Positions 30,942-45,000 of a stretch of 64,000 bases of DNA are shown one piece after another; positions within the stretch are counted from its first letter, which is position 1; every line of letters starts with the position of its first letter. A program made the position numbers and the translations under genes. Origin of the DNA: Lepidurus packardi (Eukaryota; Arthropoda; Branchiopoda; Notostraca; Triopsidae); the NCBI GenBank assembly GCA_023053545.1, contig JAKZAN010000007.1, forward strand, positions 7,068,001 to 7,132,000, written 5' to 3'. The notes beneath the pieces are model-generated. The model was not told the origin of the DNA, did no database searches, and worked only from the letters and a program-made list of their open reading frames with translations.

Positions 30942-31333
30942 AAAACGTTATCGAGTTTTTGGAAGGAGGGGGGTCCAATGTTCCACGCCTCTCCCATGCC
31001 AATTTGTTCAGTTTTTGGTTTGACTCAGCTCGGCCTTGTTGCTTTTTACTGAACGCATTGTATTGTATTTATGCATTTATAAACGGTGCAGTTTTATAGA
31101 GGACTTGTCCATCCTTGCCGAAATTTGATGACAGATATTTTAGGTAATAAAAGACTTAGGCAATAAATACCGTCTGATTCTCTTGTATTTTATAAAACTT
31201 GATTCCCGCTTTGACTTAAAGTCGGCGGTAGGTGGCGTAATGTGTAAGTCTCCGCCTGGATCGCCTGAAAACATCCTTATCTTGGTGACGGGGTCTGTTG
31301 CTGAACTGTGAGGCTTTGGCGGAGCTAGCACTG

Positions 31334-31650
31334 GCTAGCAGGACCCTTTCTTGTTTACATAGAAAGAGCAAACCTCATAAAAGCGGGTTCAGCCATGTTA
31401 GGAGGGTCGCCCAACGATCCGCAGCAAACCATACCAGCCTTATTTCGCCGTAGGCGGTGCATCTTAGGCTACGTTACATTAGGTTGGTTAGGTTAAGTTA
31501 GGTTAGGACGCTTATGCGTTTACTGCTTTTAGACACATCCTAAAACATGACTGAACCCGCTTGTGCGGTTTGCTGTTTAAGACACCTCCTACAACAAGCC
31601 CCAACCCGCTTTTATAAGGTATTGCTGCTTGTAGAAAGGGTCATGCTAGC
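31334..31650. mobile_element. MITE-like element with terminal inverted repeats
   Basis: About 317 bp bounded by imperfect inverted repeats. The left end GCTAGCAGGACCCTTTCT matches the reverse complement of the right end (GCTAGCATGACCCTTTCT), and further in both arms share ATAAAAGCGGGTT and a TAGGAGG block. There is no coding capacity. The interior carries TTAGG-rich sequence. It looks like a short non-autonomous DNA transposon. The flanking target-site duplication is unclear. Confidence 0.7.
31479..31507 (+). repeat. Degenerate TTAGG-type tract
   Basis: ATTAGG, TTGGTTAGG, TTAAG and TTAGG units run together inside the MITE-like element. TTAGG is the ancestral arthropod telomere repeat, but this tract is short and imperfect. 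Confidence 0.5.
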
Positions 31651-32571
31651 TTAACGTTGGTGGAGCTGCGTGCTGCTTTCTATTGCTAGGGCATTTCAGT
31701 GCAATGAAAACAAATGAATTGATGTGTTAAACGTGAGTTGATTAACAAAACATCTTTACATTTTGACTAGAAGTTATGATTCCCGGATTGCAATAACTGT
31801 AAGTGGCTTACAAGAGTGTATTTGTGTTATGATGCTTAAAGGGCCGAGTATAAGTCTTCCTTTTTCGAAGTGTTATGTGAAGGTTGTATGGTATCACTTC
31901 CCACTTGCACACTTTCACGACATGATAGTAGTTGCGCTTGTTCTCAAATTTCAGGGATAAGGACCCTGCTATCTACATGCGTAGGCTTGAGACCATGGCG
32001 AAAGATTCTATTTCCTGCGAAATTAGCACTTGTTTCTGAGATTATTTTTCATACCCAGTTTCCTGTGACTTGATTTTTTGAAACTTCTGGCCCTATCACT
32101 GATAGCCAGAAAGTTTGAAAATCGTGTAGTCTGTCTCGATACCTCTCCACTCATTTTCAAGGTTCTTGTTCGTTTGTTATTATTTCTACTCTATCTTGTT
32201 TAATCTGGGGCTGTTTTTGCGGTAGGTTTGCACCAGTTTTGGGTTTTATTGCATTGCATAGAGTAGACAGAGCTGATGTTGCCATTAGAAAGTTTACTCC
32301 AGGTAACAAAAGCGACATGATGAGTCACTCTAGCCCAAGGGCAAAGTGCCTTGTAGGCTCTTTGCTGTAAAAGACCAGATACCTTGATAGCCAGGTGTGG
32401 TGTGGAGCGGACCTCGTTCACGTTCCATAACCCTGGCCCGCCAACAACACCTGCCTATTTGGATAATGTTACCCAACGCGTGCTGTCTGTCATTGTCTTT
32501 GTCTGTGTACGAGCATGTCGCGTGCGGCTGTGGTATTCATTTTGCTTGTTTCCTAGGCCCAAGTGTCAGCA

Positions 32572-35500
32572 ATGGAGGAAAAGTGCGTTGCAGATTATTT
32601 CGTAGTAGCCGGTCTGTCTAAGAATCCCCAACCCCTGGAAGAATTCTCATTTGATGGAAGTTCGCTAAAAGAAACTTATAATCAAGCCCCAATAACGGAC
32701 ATTACGGTCATTTTTCGCTCCTTGGGGGAAGCAATCCCAGCCGGTTTTGTGTGCATCGAAACAACTCCCACAGGTAGTTCTAAATAGGATAAATGGGATA
32801 TAAAATGGGATATTTTTCAAAGTGGCGCCCTTTTTTAATTAGGTTTGTCTGCGGACTTAAATCATGGAAGTATACGAAGTCCCGAAGTGTTCCTTTGTTA
32901 CCGAAGAAGTCGAGAACATCCGCCGTTAGTGGATTTAGGGTAAGGTCACCAACCGTGGTGTTTCGTTAAGAAATATTTTAGTTTTATTGTTAAGTTTATT
33001 GTTAAGAGCTTTTGGAAATGAATAACATAGTTTTTGCCTTTTAGAGTATTATATCAGGGCAAAGAGCGTGTTATGAGCGATGCTGAAGTTCTGCTCTCAA
33101 CTCCGTATGGGCGTCCCGCCAACGTGAATAATGCTGGGTCCCATACCTACTTGACTTACAGAAGAGCCAAGGAAACGGCGCCATGTAGCCAACTTGTTGT
33201 GACGGACGTTTGCGTCATTGTCACCTCCAAAGGCGAGACTCCACCTCATGCCTATTGTATGATCGGCAAAAACCTCAACAAGGGAATGGTACACGAACTG
33301 CTTTCTTATCAATGCTCACGAGCTAAAGCTGTTTTCGTTCTTTGTTTTTCTAGCTGGGTTCGGATGTTTACCTGTGCTACAAGAAGTCCATGAATAAGGC
33401 CAATTCTGTCGACTACAAACCTGGTATAATCTTCAGCTTCAGACAATCGCTTTCAACTGCTAAAAATCTACTTGGCTTTTAACAGAAATCCAGTGTCGCT
33501 TCCCGCTGGAAGATAGACCGTATTTCGGGTTGCCGGAATCTGTACCTTTATTTTGTCTCCCTATGGGAGCTACCATTGAGTGTTGGCCACCCAAAGCATC
33601 CAGCCCCCCTCCCGTTTTCTCCACCTTCGTGTTAACTGTGTCTGATGCAGCAGAAAAGGTGTATGGCTCGTCCATAACGTTCTACGAGCCTTTTGATGAA
33701 GAGAATTTGACTGCAGAGCAACGGTAAATCGTTTTCTTGGATAGTTATGTAAACTTTAGGATATAAACGAAAGCTCTTTGAACGGGGAGTAGGGAGTTGC
33801 TTCGTTTGGATGAAAGGCCCTGGGAGACTCAAGGCAGTACGATTCATTCCAACAAGTCCATTTGCATTCTGTCCCACTGGCCCTTCTTTGACACCTTCAG
33901 AAAGTTTCTCAAATTTCTCTACAAAGTGTCTTGCACTGGCCCCCACCCCGTTCCATTGGAAAGGTACGCAGGTTGAATGTCAATTTTGGAACATTTTTTG
34001 ATTTTTCTTCTTTTATCTAGATATGTATCACACTTTTTGCAAGAAATCCCGTTTCCATCACCCCAGCTTCCCCGCATCCTGATTCAGCTAACACCCACTG
34101 ACAGGATAGCGTTGGCTCATCCGGAGGATTTGCCCATACCCCGCAGGTCTACTGAAATGAATTTTTGAAAATAACATGACGTAATATGGTGTTTTTATAG
34201 GGGTGCCAGTTTTCGTCATTTGTTAGTTAGTTTAGGTCCCGATAATTGTCTTCTTTTATTGTTACTAGCTCTCACTGAGCAGAAGATATTAATCCATTCA
34301 TTAAGGCCGGATGTATTGACAGCTACAGCGGAAGCAGTCGTTACGGTAAAATAGCCTGATCATTAGTTTAATTGTTTTAAGAAAAAATAACGCGTTGCGT
34401 TCTATAGTGTATTTTCCCGTTCAAGTGGCAATGTCCATATATTCCTTTGTGTCCGTTGAGCTTGTCCGATGTGTTAAACGCTCCTCTACCCTTTCTTATC
34501 GGTGTGGACTCGCGATTCTTTGATCTATATGATCCTCCCCAAGATGTGAATTGTGTAGACTTGGACACGAACACCATTTCAATGTAAAAAAAAAGTAGTG
34601 AACAATATTCCGTACTAATTCTTGTTTAGTTGTGAGGAAAAAAAGTTCTTGATCACAAAACTTTTGCCCAAAAAAGCCGCGAGGAATCTTCGAAGCAGTT
34701 TACAGGCATTGTGCGAAAAAATTCATTCCAACATTCGGTCGAAAACCACGCAAAAGGATGTCGATAAACAAGCAGACATATCGATGGATCGAGACTTCAA
34801 GATTAAGAAAAACGAAGTAAGCTTTTGTCTGAATCCTTGAAATTTATGGACATTAATAGTCGTTCTTTCATTTTTCGTTCCCCCTTTTAAGTTGTTGTTG
34901 GAGTTGGAAATCCAAGAGGCATTTTTACGCTTTATGGCGTCTCTTTTGAAAGGTTACCGCAATTTCTTGCTGCCCATTACCCGTGCTCCCACGATAGGAA
35001 CCACCGATCCTTCATCCTTGTTTGATTTGCAAGGTGAGGCTTCAACACGAAAAGAAAAGGAAAAATACCATTACCGTCATCTATTATTTTGGTAGATTTT
35101 CTACGGTCACGCGATAAGGCGTTTGTCAAATTCTATTCTATCGTGATGAAAACTCAGATGTTCATTCGTTTTATTGAGGAAAGGTCCTTTGTTTCTGACA
35201 TGGATTCCAGTTTAGCTTTTTTCGACGAATGCACAGAGAAGGTAATAGAACAAAAGGACCAAATTACCAGCAATTGATACTTCCTCTTTTTCCCTCACAG
35301 GCGGATTTGGATGATGCCGAGTATCGTTTGTTAGAGTTGGATGAATCGCATCATTCAGAAAGGACTCTCTTTGTTATGCCTCCCGAACCGATTGACTTGC
35401 CTCCTAATGATACTTACATGTATAAGGTATTGCCTGCTTTGAATGGCTAAATCGTTCTGCGCTTACTCTTAATTGACAATCTTTCAGCGTTTTGGAACAT

Positions 35501-38500
35501 TAGAACCAAATTTATTTGCTCCTCCGCGCACAGCTGTAGCGCAAAGACAGCTGGGTGGTTCTGGACATTCTTCCAACTCTCTGGCACCAGGAAGTCCCAT
35601 GGCAAGGCGAACGAAGCAAGAAATTAAGCAATCCCAAAAGGCTGCTCGAAAACACGCCGAAACGCCCATGTTGTGGGCGCGCTGCCTATTAGGAACATGT
35701 TTCAGGTAAAACCTTAGCCATTATCAAGTGATTTGCCGTGTTTGTTTTTCATTCTTGTCTTTGTTTTGCAGTTTGTGGTATATTTATTTGCCTAGTCATA
35801 TATCTTCGGCTACTAACAAGCCTGCGGCGTTGCGAGCTGCTTATGAGGTCTTAGTCAAGATGCAAAAGATGCGGTTGCACCCTGCAGATGAGGTATTGGT
35901 ACTAATCAAGTTATATGTTACAAATAATTTTTGTTTGTCTCCAGGTATGCTACCGTGCATTAATGCAACTTTGCGGTGCCTACAGTCAGCCAGTGTTGGC
36001 TGTACGTGTTCTTTTTGAGATGAAACGCCATGGCGTTCAGCCGAACGCAATTACATATGGTTTCTATAACAAAGCCGTCTTGGAGGCTAAATGGCCCTCC
36101 GATGCTGCTAGTCAGTCTCAAATGCTATGGAGCAAGCTCAGGTAGGTCTATTTTACATTGTATTCTTTTTCTTTGTACATTTGTAGTTGTAACGTTCCGC
36201 TTTTTGTATAGGACTGTGGTTCATGCTGCAGCTGTGTTTAGGCAAGGCGCATTACATCAAAAAGTACCAGTGGACGAAGTCGACAAGCACTCGGATATTT
36301 TATCCCGTACTTCTGTTGAAAGTGTCGCTTCGCATGATTCAACCACTCCTGCCGGTGGCCGGCCCGAAACACCTGCTGACAAGATCATTAACACTGGTAA
36401 AAACATAAAACCACTGTTCAATTGCAATGACTCATTGTCATTCATTTCAATTTTATCGAGTTAAAATAAGTAATGTATTTTTATAAGTAATGTATTTTTA
36501 TAAGTAATGTATTTTTATAAGTAATGTATTTTTATACATTTGTAGTACATATTATTATATTATAATAATCATATACTATCTTAGTAATGTAATTATTGAT
36601 AAAAATTTATAGTGTTATAATTATTTTTACTTATTGATTTTATTAGCTGGCAGCCAAACAGACATGGGCTACAGTTCCATGAGCGAGACCCAGAAACCAA
36701 CCGACAGCGTTTTGAACGCGAGCAAATCCGATTTTGCTGGTAAGTTATGCTTTAGTTTTTACATAGTTTCAAAGTCTCTTGCTTTTTAAATTTCTTCTCT
36801 GCAAAAGCATTCCCGCTTTGAAAATCAATGTTTCTTTTCTTTACCCAATATGTCTTCTTAAATAACGTGGCTTGTTTGCATGCTGGGGGTGGGGGGAAAA
36901 CATTGGAGGTATGTCTTAGCTAGCTAATTAGTAAGCTTCCGTGGTGTTATGTTAGCGTGCAAAAGCGGCGTGAATGGGGTCGGACCTGTCCCCAACACGG
37001 TGAAACGCCACGTCCATAAACCTAGCACTGGGAGCACGGGTAGCAGTGCAGGAACACCCTCTACTGCTCTCACGCCTACGGGAATGGGAGGCTTGGATCC
37101 TCGCGCTTCCGAAGAGTTTCGTCTGCGTTTAGGCAGCATAGTGCGGTCCCCGGTATCCCGGTCCAGCTCGGACTGCCTTTTCCATTCTGCTTTGCAGAGC
37201 CAAGCGGGTAACGCCCATTGCTTTCCGTGTTTTGTTTCATAAGAGTTTGTCTACTTCCATTTAGCTACATTAACCCTTTTCCTTCGAACTTTTCCTCCCG
37301 AGTTTCTATGATTAATTTTCAATTTTTTCCCTTAAAACACACACACACAAACAGCTAATAGTTCAGCTGGACTCCTGATGACAAGCCAATTGGAAACCAG
37401 TATCTTAGACCCCACTACGGTGGACCAGATCAAAACTGCAGTGCTGAGAGCCCCGCCCACTCCTCCTTCTCGCCGCGTATTAAAGGAAAAATCCGAAACT
37501 TTGCCTGCCAGGACATCCTTGTTCAGGTTTGTTATAATAGTTTCGAGTTAAAAGTAGGGAACATGTTGGTGTTTTGGGTAGCTGTCGGTTTCTAGTGCAA
37601 TATGTTCCAGATGGACAGAGGGGCTTGTTTTTTGGGGAGTATATGAATGGAAATTGGATGAGGAATGCTGGTGTCGGAATTTGTGGGGGTTTGTTAGTGT
37701 TATGTGTTCTGTTTTGGTACCTCAACGTTTCTTGCCGTTGTTGCCCTTCTGTAGGTCGTCTAGTTTTGCTAGTGACGCTTCTATGTTGAGCAAGTTGACC
37801 GGCGCACTTTCGTATTGGGGCACGAACGAACGCGAACCTGGAACTACGGCTCTACCAGATAGGACGTCGTTTCTTTCCGGAGAAAATTCGTGGGCCTTAC
37901 CGCAGTCCGTGAAACGTAACGCGTCCATTAGTTTGGGCTGGGTTCGCGAAAGCTTCCGGAAACGCGGCAATTCGATGGAAGGTACAGTGTCTGATGCTGC
38001 GCGAAGCCAGAGTTACGACAGTTTACGCAGTGTGCGAGAGGAAGATGTCGGACTGCAGATGACCGCCGAACATTCGTTTCCTGTGCCAGAGAGTTTGCCC
38101 GAACTGATCGTGGCGCATGCGCGCGTGGAAAACGAAGAAACCAATATGGTATCTTCGGAAGATCCGACGGACCGAATGGACGATTCTAGTCCGCCCCCAT
38201 CGTCCGTCCTTCAGAGCTTGAGCTCGCCCTTATACCCTACAGCAAGTCCCTTGCGCACTCCCGTGACGCAGAACGATCCGCTGGGTGCGTTAACCACGAC
38301 TATGTTCACCGCGCCGTTACCATCGACACCGTCCACGAAAAGCACGGAAGTCAAACTCAATGGCCGCATCTTTGTATTTCCGGATGAGCAGAAGCGCTTG
38401 TTTTGCAGCGTAGAGAGCACAGAGACAGACAGTGGGCGTGGAGAGAGTTTCCCTAACTCTAGTCCGTCTTCGCAACTTGAGAATCAGACTCCCAAAACGT

Positions 38501-41232
38501 CCTCTTCTTCCTCCATTGTCGGTTCCTCCCTCAAGTTGCCGTTTAGGTATATACATTTGATATGGGAATTGGTGCAGTGGTATTGGGAAACGAGGGGGAA
38601 ATCGGAGCAATTCAAAATGTTGCGAAAACTGCATGATCTAATTCGCTGGTATTGCATGATTTGTTGGTTGTTCTTAGTTGTGTATGGTCAGCGTTATACT
38701 AATTTTCTTTTGGCTAGTTTTTGTGACGTTTTTGGTTTTTGTTTTCCTTTTAGTCGTTATAGTCCGGGTCGATTCAGTCTCCGTAAAACCGAGTTCCGCG
38801 TAGGTTCTCAAATTCTCGAGAACGCAATGTCTTCTTTCAGGTTAAGTTTCTCTTATTTTTGTTTGGCTTCGTTCCATCTTCAGCCTTCCTTGTATCTTTT
38901 TGTTCCGAATAACCGGATGGTGTGTTGGATGGAGCGTGGGCGTTAATGTGGTGTGGTTTCTGTTTGTAGTCCGGGCAATTTGTCTGCTAAGAAAGCGGAA
39001 TTGTTGGCGGGGGGGTTCAGCAGCTTGAAAACGGCGGCAACATCTTTAACCAAGAAACTAGACGAAATCAAAGGAGCTATCGGGCAACAATACCCGCCGA
39101 ATAAGTTAGGCTTAGGAAGCACCTTGTGAGTCTTGGTTTTTCTCTTTCTTTAGACTAATTTCATTGTCGTTTTTTTTTTTTCCTTTTACTTTTTTATTAT
39201 TTTCTTATATTCATAAGCCGAAGCTTATAAGCCGAACTAATTCAATGAATTTGAGTTGAATTTAATTGATTATCTGATTTCTAGACTTGCTGGATTCGAT
39301 GGAGATCGAAACTCTTTAGGAGTTGGTGATGAAGATTTGGCGGAACCACTTGGTTTGCCAGGACAATGGTTGAGAAGAACCTCCTCCTCTGATATCGCCT
39401 CGCAAGCTGGAACAGAATCCGACTACCCTACGATGCGTAAATTCAATCTTTTTTTGCCATGTTGAGAAGCATTTAATGTTTGTTTATGTCCTTGTATAAG
39501 GTGGGGCACCTTCGCTTACCAGCTTAAGCACACAGCTGGATAAATTCTTGCATACGTCAAGCCATAAATCTACCCTAAGGAGTATGCCGGTTGCTTTGGA
39601 AGTCACGTTGACTAGTTGCTCCAAGTGTCATAACTGCCAAGCGCTGCTCTACGATGAAGAAATTATGGCAGGGTGGACTCCAGAAGACTCAAATTTGAAC
39701 ACCAAGTAACATTATATAGCGCCCTGGGATTCCGTTTTGTAATAACGTTATGATTCTAGGTGTCCGCATTGTAAAAAGTGGTTGGTACCTTTGCTAACCG
39801 TGTCTATTCGCGATTTCCGTGCGCAGCGCTTAAGTTTAGTTCAGTCTTTGATTACCCCCGGGGAGAGTTGGGAAAGTTTGGCCTGCAGCCAAGGAAGTTT
39901 GCAGTCCTTGAATGTCGTACCTAACAAAAAACCTACTACCAGTGTCTTGCACCCTGATGAAAGAAAGTCCGTCGGGTCTAACCATTCCAATCAAGTAATT
40001 TAAAGCTTTTTCTCGTTAACTTCGGCATGGAATTCAATGTTTTGTTCTTTAGGGAAAAGAAGAGGAAAACAGCAAGTCAGAAGAAGACCAAGAGAAGCCA
40101 CGTGTTGTCAACCCCATTGTTTTGGAACCTTTTACCGTTCCCTATTTGAGTCCTTTGGTTCTGAGAAGAGAACTAGAAAACGTTCTCGAGCGTGAAGGGG
40201 ATGTCACGCTCACGCAATCCAAATTTGTTGATGACCATCCAATTTTGTACTGGAATTTGGTAAATCGTGTTTTAATTTCGTCCCGCTAAATAGCTTGTAA
40301 AAATTCCTTATTCGAATGGAATTTCTATAATTAATAATGTAACTACAATTTTCGATATTTAACTGTGAGATTTTCGTTTTAGTTATGGTTCTACGAAAGG
40401 GTTGGACTGCATTCTTATTTACCTGGACTAAGTCTGCAGTCTGCCTTAAGCGTGAACTACGACGGAAGACAAGTTCACACATCTTGGGCATCGGCGAATT
40501 ACCATAACGTGCTCGTCAGATGTAAATGGGACAACGCACGTTTGCATGAAGAAGTAAAACACATATTATACAGTTTGCGGTTGTTCAATGTTTCATTATT
40601 GTAGCTTGGACCGCCGCTGTATGTTACGTGGCAGCAAGGCTCTAGTCCCACTTCTTCGTTGATTAATGCTCTCACCCTTACCGATCGCAGTTGCATTAGT
40701 AGAGCGTAAGCACTCTATTCATGTTTTCTTTATCTGGTCTGATAAGCGGTTGTCATTTATAGCATGTTGGAGCAAATTGTGGCTGGAATTCGATACAACG
40801 ATCTTACGAACCCCTTGCGGCTCCTAGCGGGGGAACTACGTAAACGCCGAACCAAGTCGGGCGCAGTGAAACACCATGGATTGTACAGAGAATTGTTATT
40901 TTTGTCATTTGTAGCTATTGGAAGGCATAATGTGGATCAAGGTAAGTTTTCCTTTCTTTCTATTTGAAAAACAAAGTAATTATCCTCTTTTTAAAAAATA
41001 TTTTTTTACAGTGGCGTTTGATCGAGAATACCGCACTGCGTATGATCACTTAGATCCAAAATGTTTACAAGTGTTAAGCAAATGTGATGGTCCTCCCTCC
41101 ATAGCTTCGGTGTTTTGTAGGCGCTTTTTTAGAGAATTGGAACTGTAAGTTTGTTGCTACAAAAAAGATTAGTTTTTATGGGAAATTGTGTCCGCGAGAA
41201 TTACGGGAAATTCGTTTAGGTCTATTGGTTAA
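32572..41232 (+). CDS. Crag: DENN domain-containing protein 4 (Crag), Rab GEF
   Basis: Exons: 32572-32773, 32843-32939, 33045-33288, 33354-33423, 33486-33723, 33793-33963, 34021-34146, 34201-34345, 34408-34583, 34630-34816, 34892-35033, 35096-35241, 35301-35426, 35488-35705, 35772-35892, 35945-36141, 36212-36396, 36647-36739, 36956-37207, 37355-37526, 37755-38546, 38754-38840, 38970-39125, 39285-39436, 39501-39705, 39760-39994, 40053-40259, 40383-40553, 40605-40705, 40763-40941, 41012-41144, 41220-41232; 1912 aa, the family's length. An MABP domain ([10 protein letters not shown]) is followed by uDENN (about 205-320), cDENN (about 341-490, [21 protein letters not shown]) and dDENN (about 552-648, [14 protein letters not shown]). 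A PPR-like repeat lies at about 803-868, then a low-complexity middle and a CxxC/CxxC zinc site (CSKCHNC, CPHC) with the conserved [17 protein letters not shown] block. DENND4 proteins activate Rab10/Rab11 in polarised trafficking. The last exon adds only four codons and is the least certain. Confidence 0.96.
36466..36535 (+). repeat. 17-bp minisatellite, four copies
   Basis: The unit ATAAGTAATGTATTTTT repeats exactly from 36466, 36483, 36500 and 36517 inside a DENND4 intron. It is followed by an AT palindrome (ATTATTATATTATAATAAT). Confidence 0.92.
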
Positions 41233-42060
41233 GGATCGATTTGGTGACAAAATTTTCAGTGAAGGAGTATTGCCGGAAAGCAGTCAGGTTTAGATGTATT
41301 ATTTATATATATATATAGCTGTTTGTTGTTGATACCCTTTTGGCATGTAAAGTTTTTAAAGCTCATCTTTCTTCCTTGTTCTCCCCTTCAGAGTTTTTTT
41401 AAAACAATTTTTAGCTGTTGTGTCTTTTTCTTTCTCTTTTGTAAAATGGAGCTGCAATGAGGGAAAATTTTGGAAGTGCCTTTTTTGGTCCGTGGATTGT
41501 ATTCATACTAAGCAACATAAAAGCGTGCTGTGTTTCAATTCGAGTTTGTTTGTTTAGTAGGGCAAGGCACGTAAAAACTGTCCGCTATTTCTTTTGTACT
41601 TTCCACCTCTGAAAACGTGAATTAGGACGGGTTAGATAGCCCTGGTGAAGTTCATTCGTCCAAATCTAATTTTTGTCTTTGATTCGCCCGGGTCTTCTTT
41701 TGCACGTAAGCCCTAGTGGTGGCGCCCTTAAATAGACAGCTCTGAGTTGCGGTCACTGCACTCGTGAAGCGGTTCTTCTTGAAAATTCTCCACTACCAGT
41801 TCCATTCTGACTTCATTAACTTTTGAGTTCACTTGGGTGCTATTGCTGTTCGTTTTTAAGCAGTTCAGTGCCAAGTCGTGTATCTTCATGGTCTAAACTT
41901 TTGACTAGTGCCAGTAGTTTGCTGAACTGGATTTAGGCTGCTGTTTGAAGAAAAGGGGTTGTTACCTTACTTAAACTAGTAAGTAAAGCTTTGAGGGGGT
42001 CAATCCTTACATTTTCTAGTGAAGTAACTTGTAATTTTACCCTTTTAGATCACCGAAATT
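41233..42060 (+). other. DENND4 to PLOD spacer
   Basis: 0.8 kb without recognised coding sequence; includes a short TA run (41302-41315). It must hold the DENND4 3' UTR and the PLOD promoter. Confidence 0.45.
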
Positions 42061-45000
42061 ATGGCTAGTTCTAGCCTGAGTTTATTTCGGCCTGTTTTGT
42101 GGTCTGTGCTGGTCATAGGCATATTATTTAATCAACATTTTGGACTGGCCGAAGAATCGGTGACGAATTCCGATGATCAGACAGCAAAGAGTAAGTCTAA
42201 AATCCTAAAAATGTTGGGTTATTTCCTACTTTCACTTCTACATGTTATATCTTCAAGTTTTTACCAAAGCTTATATTTTTGGGCTAGTTGTTTCTCGCAT
42301 CTTATCAAATCATGCTCCGTTGAGATTTGATATAATTTTAAAAACTCGATTTTTTTTTATTTCTGAGCATGAGCAAGCAAACGCTTAACCTCAGCCTTGG
42401 CGATGGTTTTAAACGGTGATTGCAAAGCTCATGGCTTGCGAATCTTACAACGTGATTATTTAAAAAAAACTCAACACATTTTTGCGCCTATTAGTAACGC
42501 AAAAAGCTTCCGGTATAAAGCCTACGTGCGACAAGCCACGTTGGAACCCTACACCTAAGTAATTGTCCTTGTCCCTCACGCTTGCGTTGCCGTTACGGTC
42601 GTAGACATCCAGCGATCCCGTTATCTTGACCTTATCCAGCAAGGGAAGGCCTATCCCTAAACCCCTCCTTGATACTTGCGCTTTCGTCACTTGATGGAAG
42701 AGCAGAAGCCTCTTCCGAAGCCGTTCCGAAAAATGTACAAATTTAAAAAATGTAAAAAAGGGCATAGTAATAATCGAGAAGACGAAGTCAAGCTCCTGTG
42801 CTAGGCTGGAGAGCAGTTTACTGTAACAAGAAGATTAGTCGTATTCATGGGAAAGCTATTACTATCCCTCTTGCCCACTCTCCGTAAACATTGCACATGT
42901 GTGCTACATCCTTTCCCATAACGTTGAAGAGCAGAAAGCAACTAGCGGAATGATTCAGTTCACTTGGCCTTGACTGAATGTCTAGGAACCGGTTTTTGTT
43001 TTTATTTTATTCATTTGTGTGGGGTAAACATGTTATTCGGGATATTCCACTAATCCTTTACCTTCACCCTTTGTGGTTATTATTAGTTGGGAAGTTCCTT
43101 GCTTTGACCGTTGCGACTGAAGCAACCAGCGGTTTTAAACGCTTTCAGCGTTCTTCTACGGTCAACAGCATACCCGTAAAGGTAAAAATAAAAAGCATTC
43201 TTTATATGTTATTGTTGAGTTTACCGTATTTCTTTGGGGAATGTTTTAGGTTCTCGGTATGGAGGCGAAATGGGAAGGTGGCGATATTGCCAATGGTCCC
43301 GGTGGTGGCCATAAGATTAACCTTCTGAAGCCGGAATTGGAGAAGTTCAAAGATGATCCCGAGATGATTGTCCTTTTCACTGACGCGTAAGTTGTCGTAT
43401 TTTAAGGTATATACACTATGAAATGGGTTGTTTTCTAGCTATGACGTCGTAATGGCAGCTGGCGTGGATCGCATCGTTGAAGAATTCAAGAAGTTTGAAG
43501 CACGAGTCGTTTTCTCGGCAGAAGGCTTCTGCTGGCCAGACACTGAACTCGCTTCTCAGTATCCGCCTATAGAACGTGGCAAACGCTACCTTAACTCTGG
43601 AGGTAGGCTTGCATTGTTAAAACGTAAACTGCCCATGGTTTAGTTTCGTCTGATTTCCAGGTTTCATCGGATACGCCCCGGAATTGTACAAAATTGTGTC
43701 GAACAGCCCCGTACAGGACACAGACGATGATCAATTATACTACACAAAGGTATTTTTGGATGAGAAACTGCGAACTAAATTCAATATTAAGTTGGATCAT
43801 CGTTCGCAAATTTTCCAAAATCTTAACGGCGCATCTGGTAATTTCCAAATCTGGGTCACGAACTAGACTCGTGATTAATCTTGCATTATTACAGGCGATG
43901 TCGATGTCAGGTTTAAAGGCAAGGAAGCGTACGTTCAAAACACTGCTTACAACACCGTACCTCTAATACTCCATGGTAATGGCCCATCCAAATTGCACTT
44001 GAACACGTTGGCTAATTACGTCCCGAATGGCTGGAACACCGAAGATGGATGTCTTAGCTGCTGGGAGGAAATGAACAATCTCGAGAAAGTAGAGGTACTG
44101 TTCTCATTAATTGGTATCAAGGAGAAAACTGTTAACCTCTTTTATTGATTTGAGTAGGAAAAAGATTTCCCTACTGTCCTATTGGGCGTTTTTATCGAAC
44201 AACCAACCCCCTTTTTAGAAGAGTTTTTCAACCATACTTTACATTTGACGTACCCCAAGAAGAAAATCGATCTCTTCATTCACAATTCAGTAAGCTATGC
44301 TTATTTTCTCCCTCTATTATATAGTTTTTTAATTAATTTTTTGTTTTATTTTCTTTGATGTAGGCCGCATATCATGCCAAGCTCGTGGATTCCTTTATTG
44401 AGAAAGAAGGAGCAGCCTACAAGAGTGTCAAGCTGATTCGGGATACAGATAATGTCAAGGAATGGCACGCACGCAATTTGGGAATGTAATGTCTTGAAAT
44501 ATTGCTCGGAAAGTTTGGTTATAATCTTTGTTATTTCTGTAGAGACGAGTGCATTAAGAAAAAGTGCGACTACTATTTTAACTTAGACGCCGTGTCCCAT
44601 ATCGACAACCCACATACTTTAAAACTCCTTATAGAACAAAATAGGTATACAATACCTTTTTTTATTCACAAGGTCGAGATCCTTATTTCTGTTTGTTATA
44701 TCTATTATAGACCGATGGTAGCACCCATGATGATTCGTCCCTACAAAGCCTGGTCTAATTTTTGGGGCGCTTTGACCAATGATGGCTTTTATGCACGCTC
44801 CTTGGATTACATGGAAGTTGTTCAAAACACGCGCAGGTTAGTTGATCGTTGTTACCAAACTCGCTCTTTTGAAGACATAAGGGGGGGGGGGGAGATATCG
44901 AGTCTCCAGAGTCTATCGAGAGTCTACAGTTGGATTGCTACATAATGCAGTGATGAAAATTACCAAGCAAATATCTTTATAAGCTAGGTAGGAAACATTC

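Larger units (their letters stand above)
30692..32571 (+). other. DLK to DENND4 spacer
   Basis: 1.9 kb without a recognised coding exon. It holds the DLK 3' UTR, a MITE-like element and the DENND4 upstream region. TTCCTAG just before the DENND4 start codon looks like an acceptor, so DENND4 probably has an upstream non-coding exon. Confidence 0.5.

Noticed and set aside
31479..31507. Telomere or subtelomere
   Set aside because: The TTAGG-like run is under 30 bp, degenerate and embedded in a mobile element between housekeeping genes.
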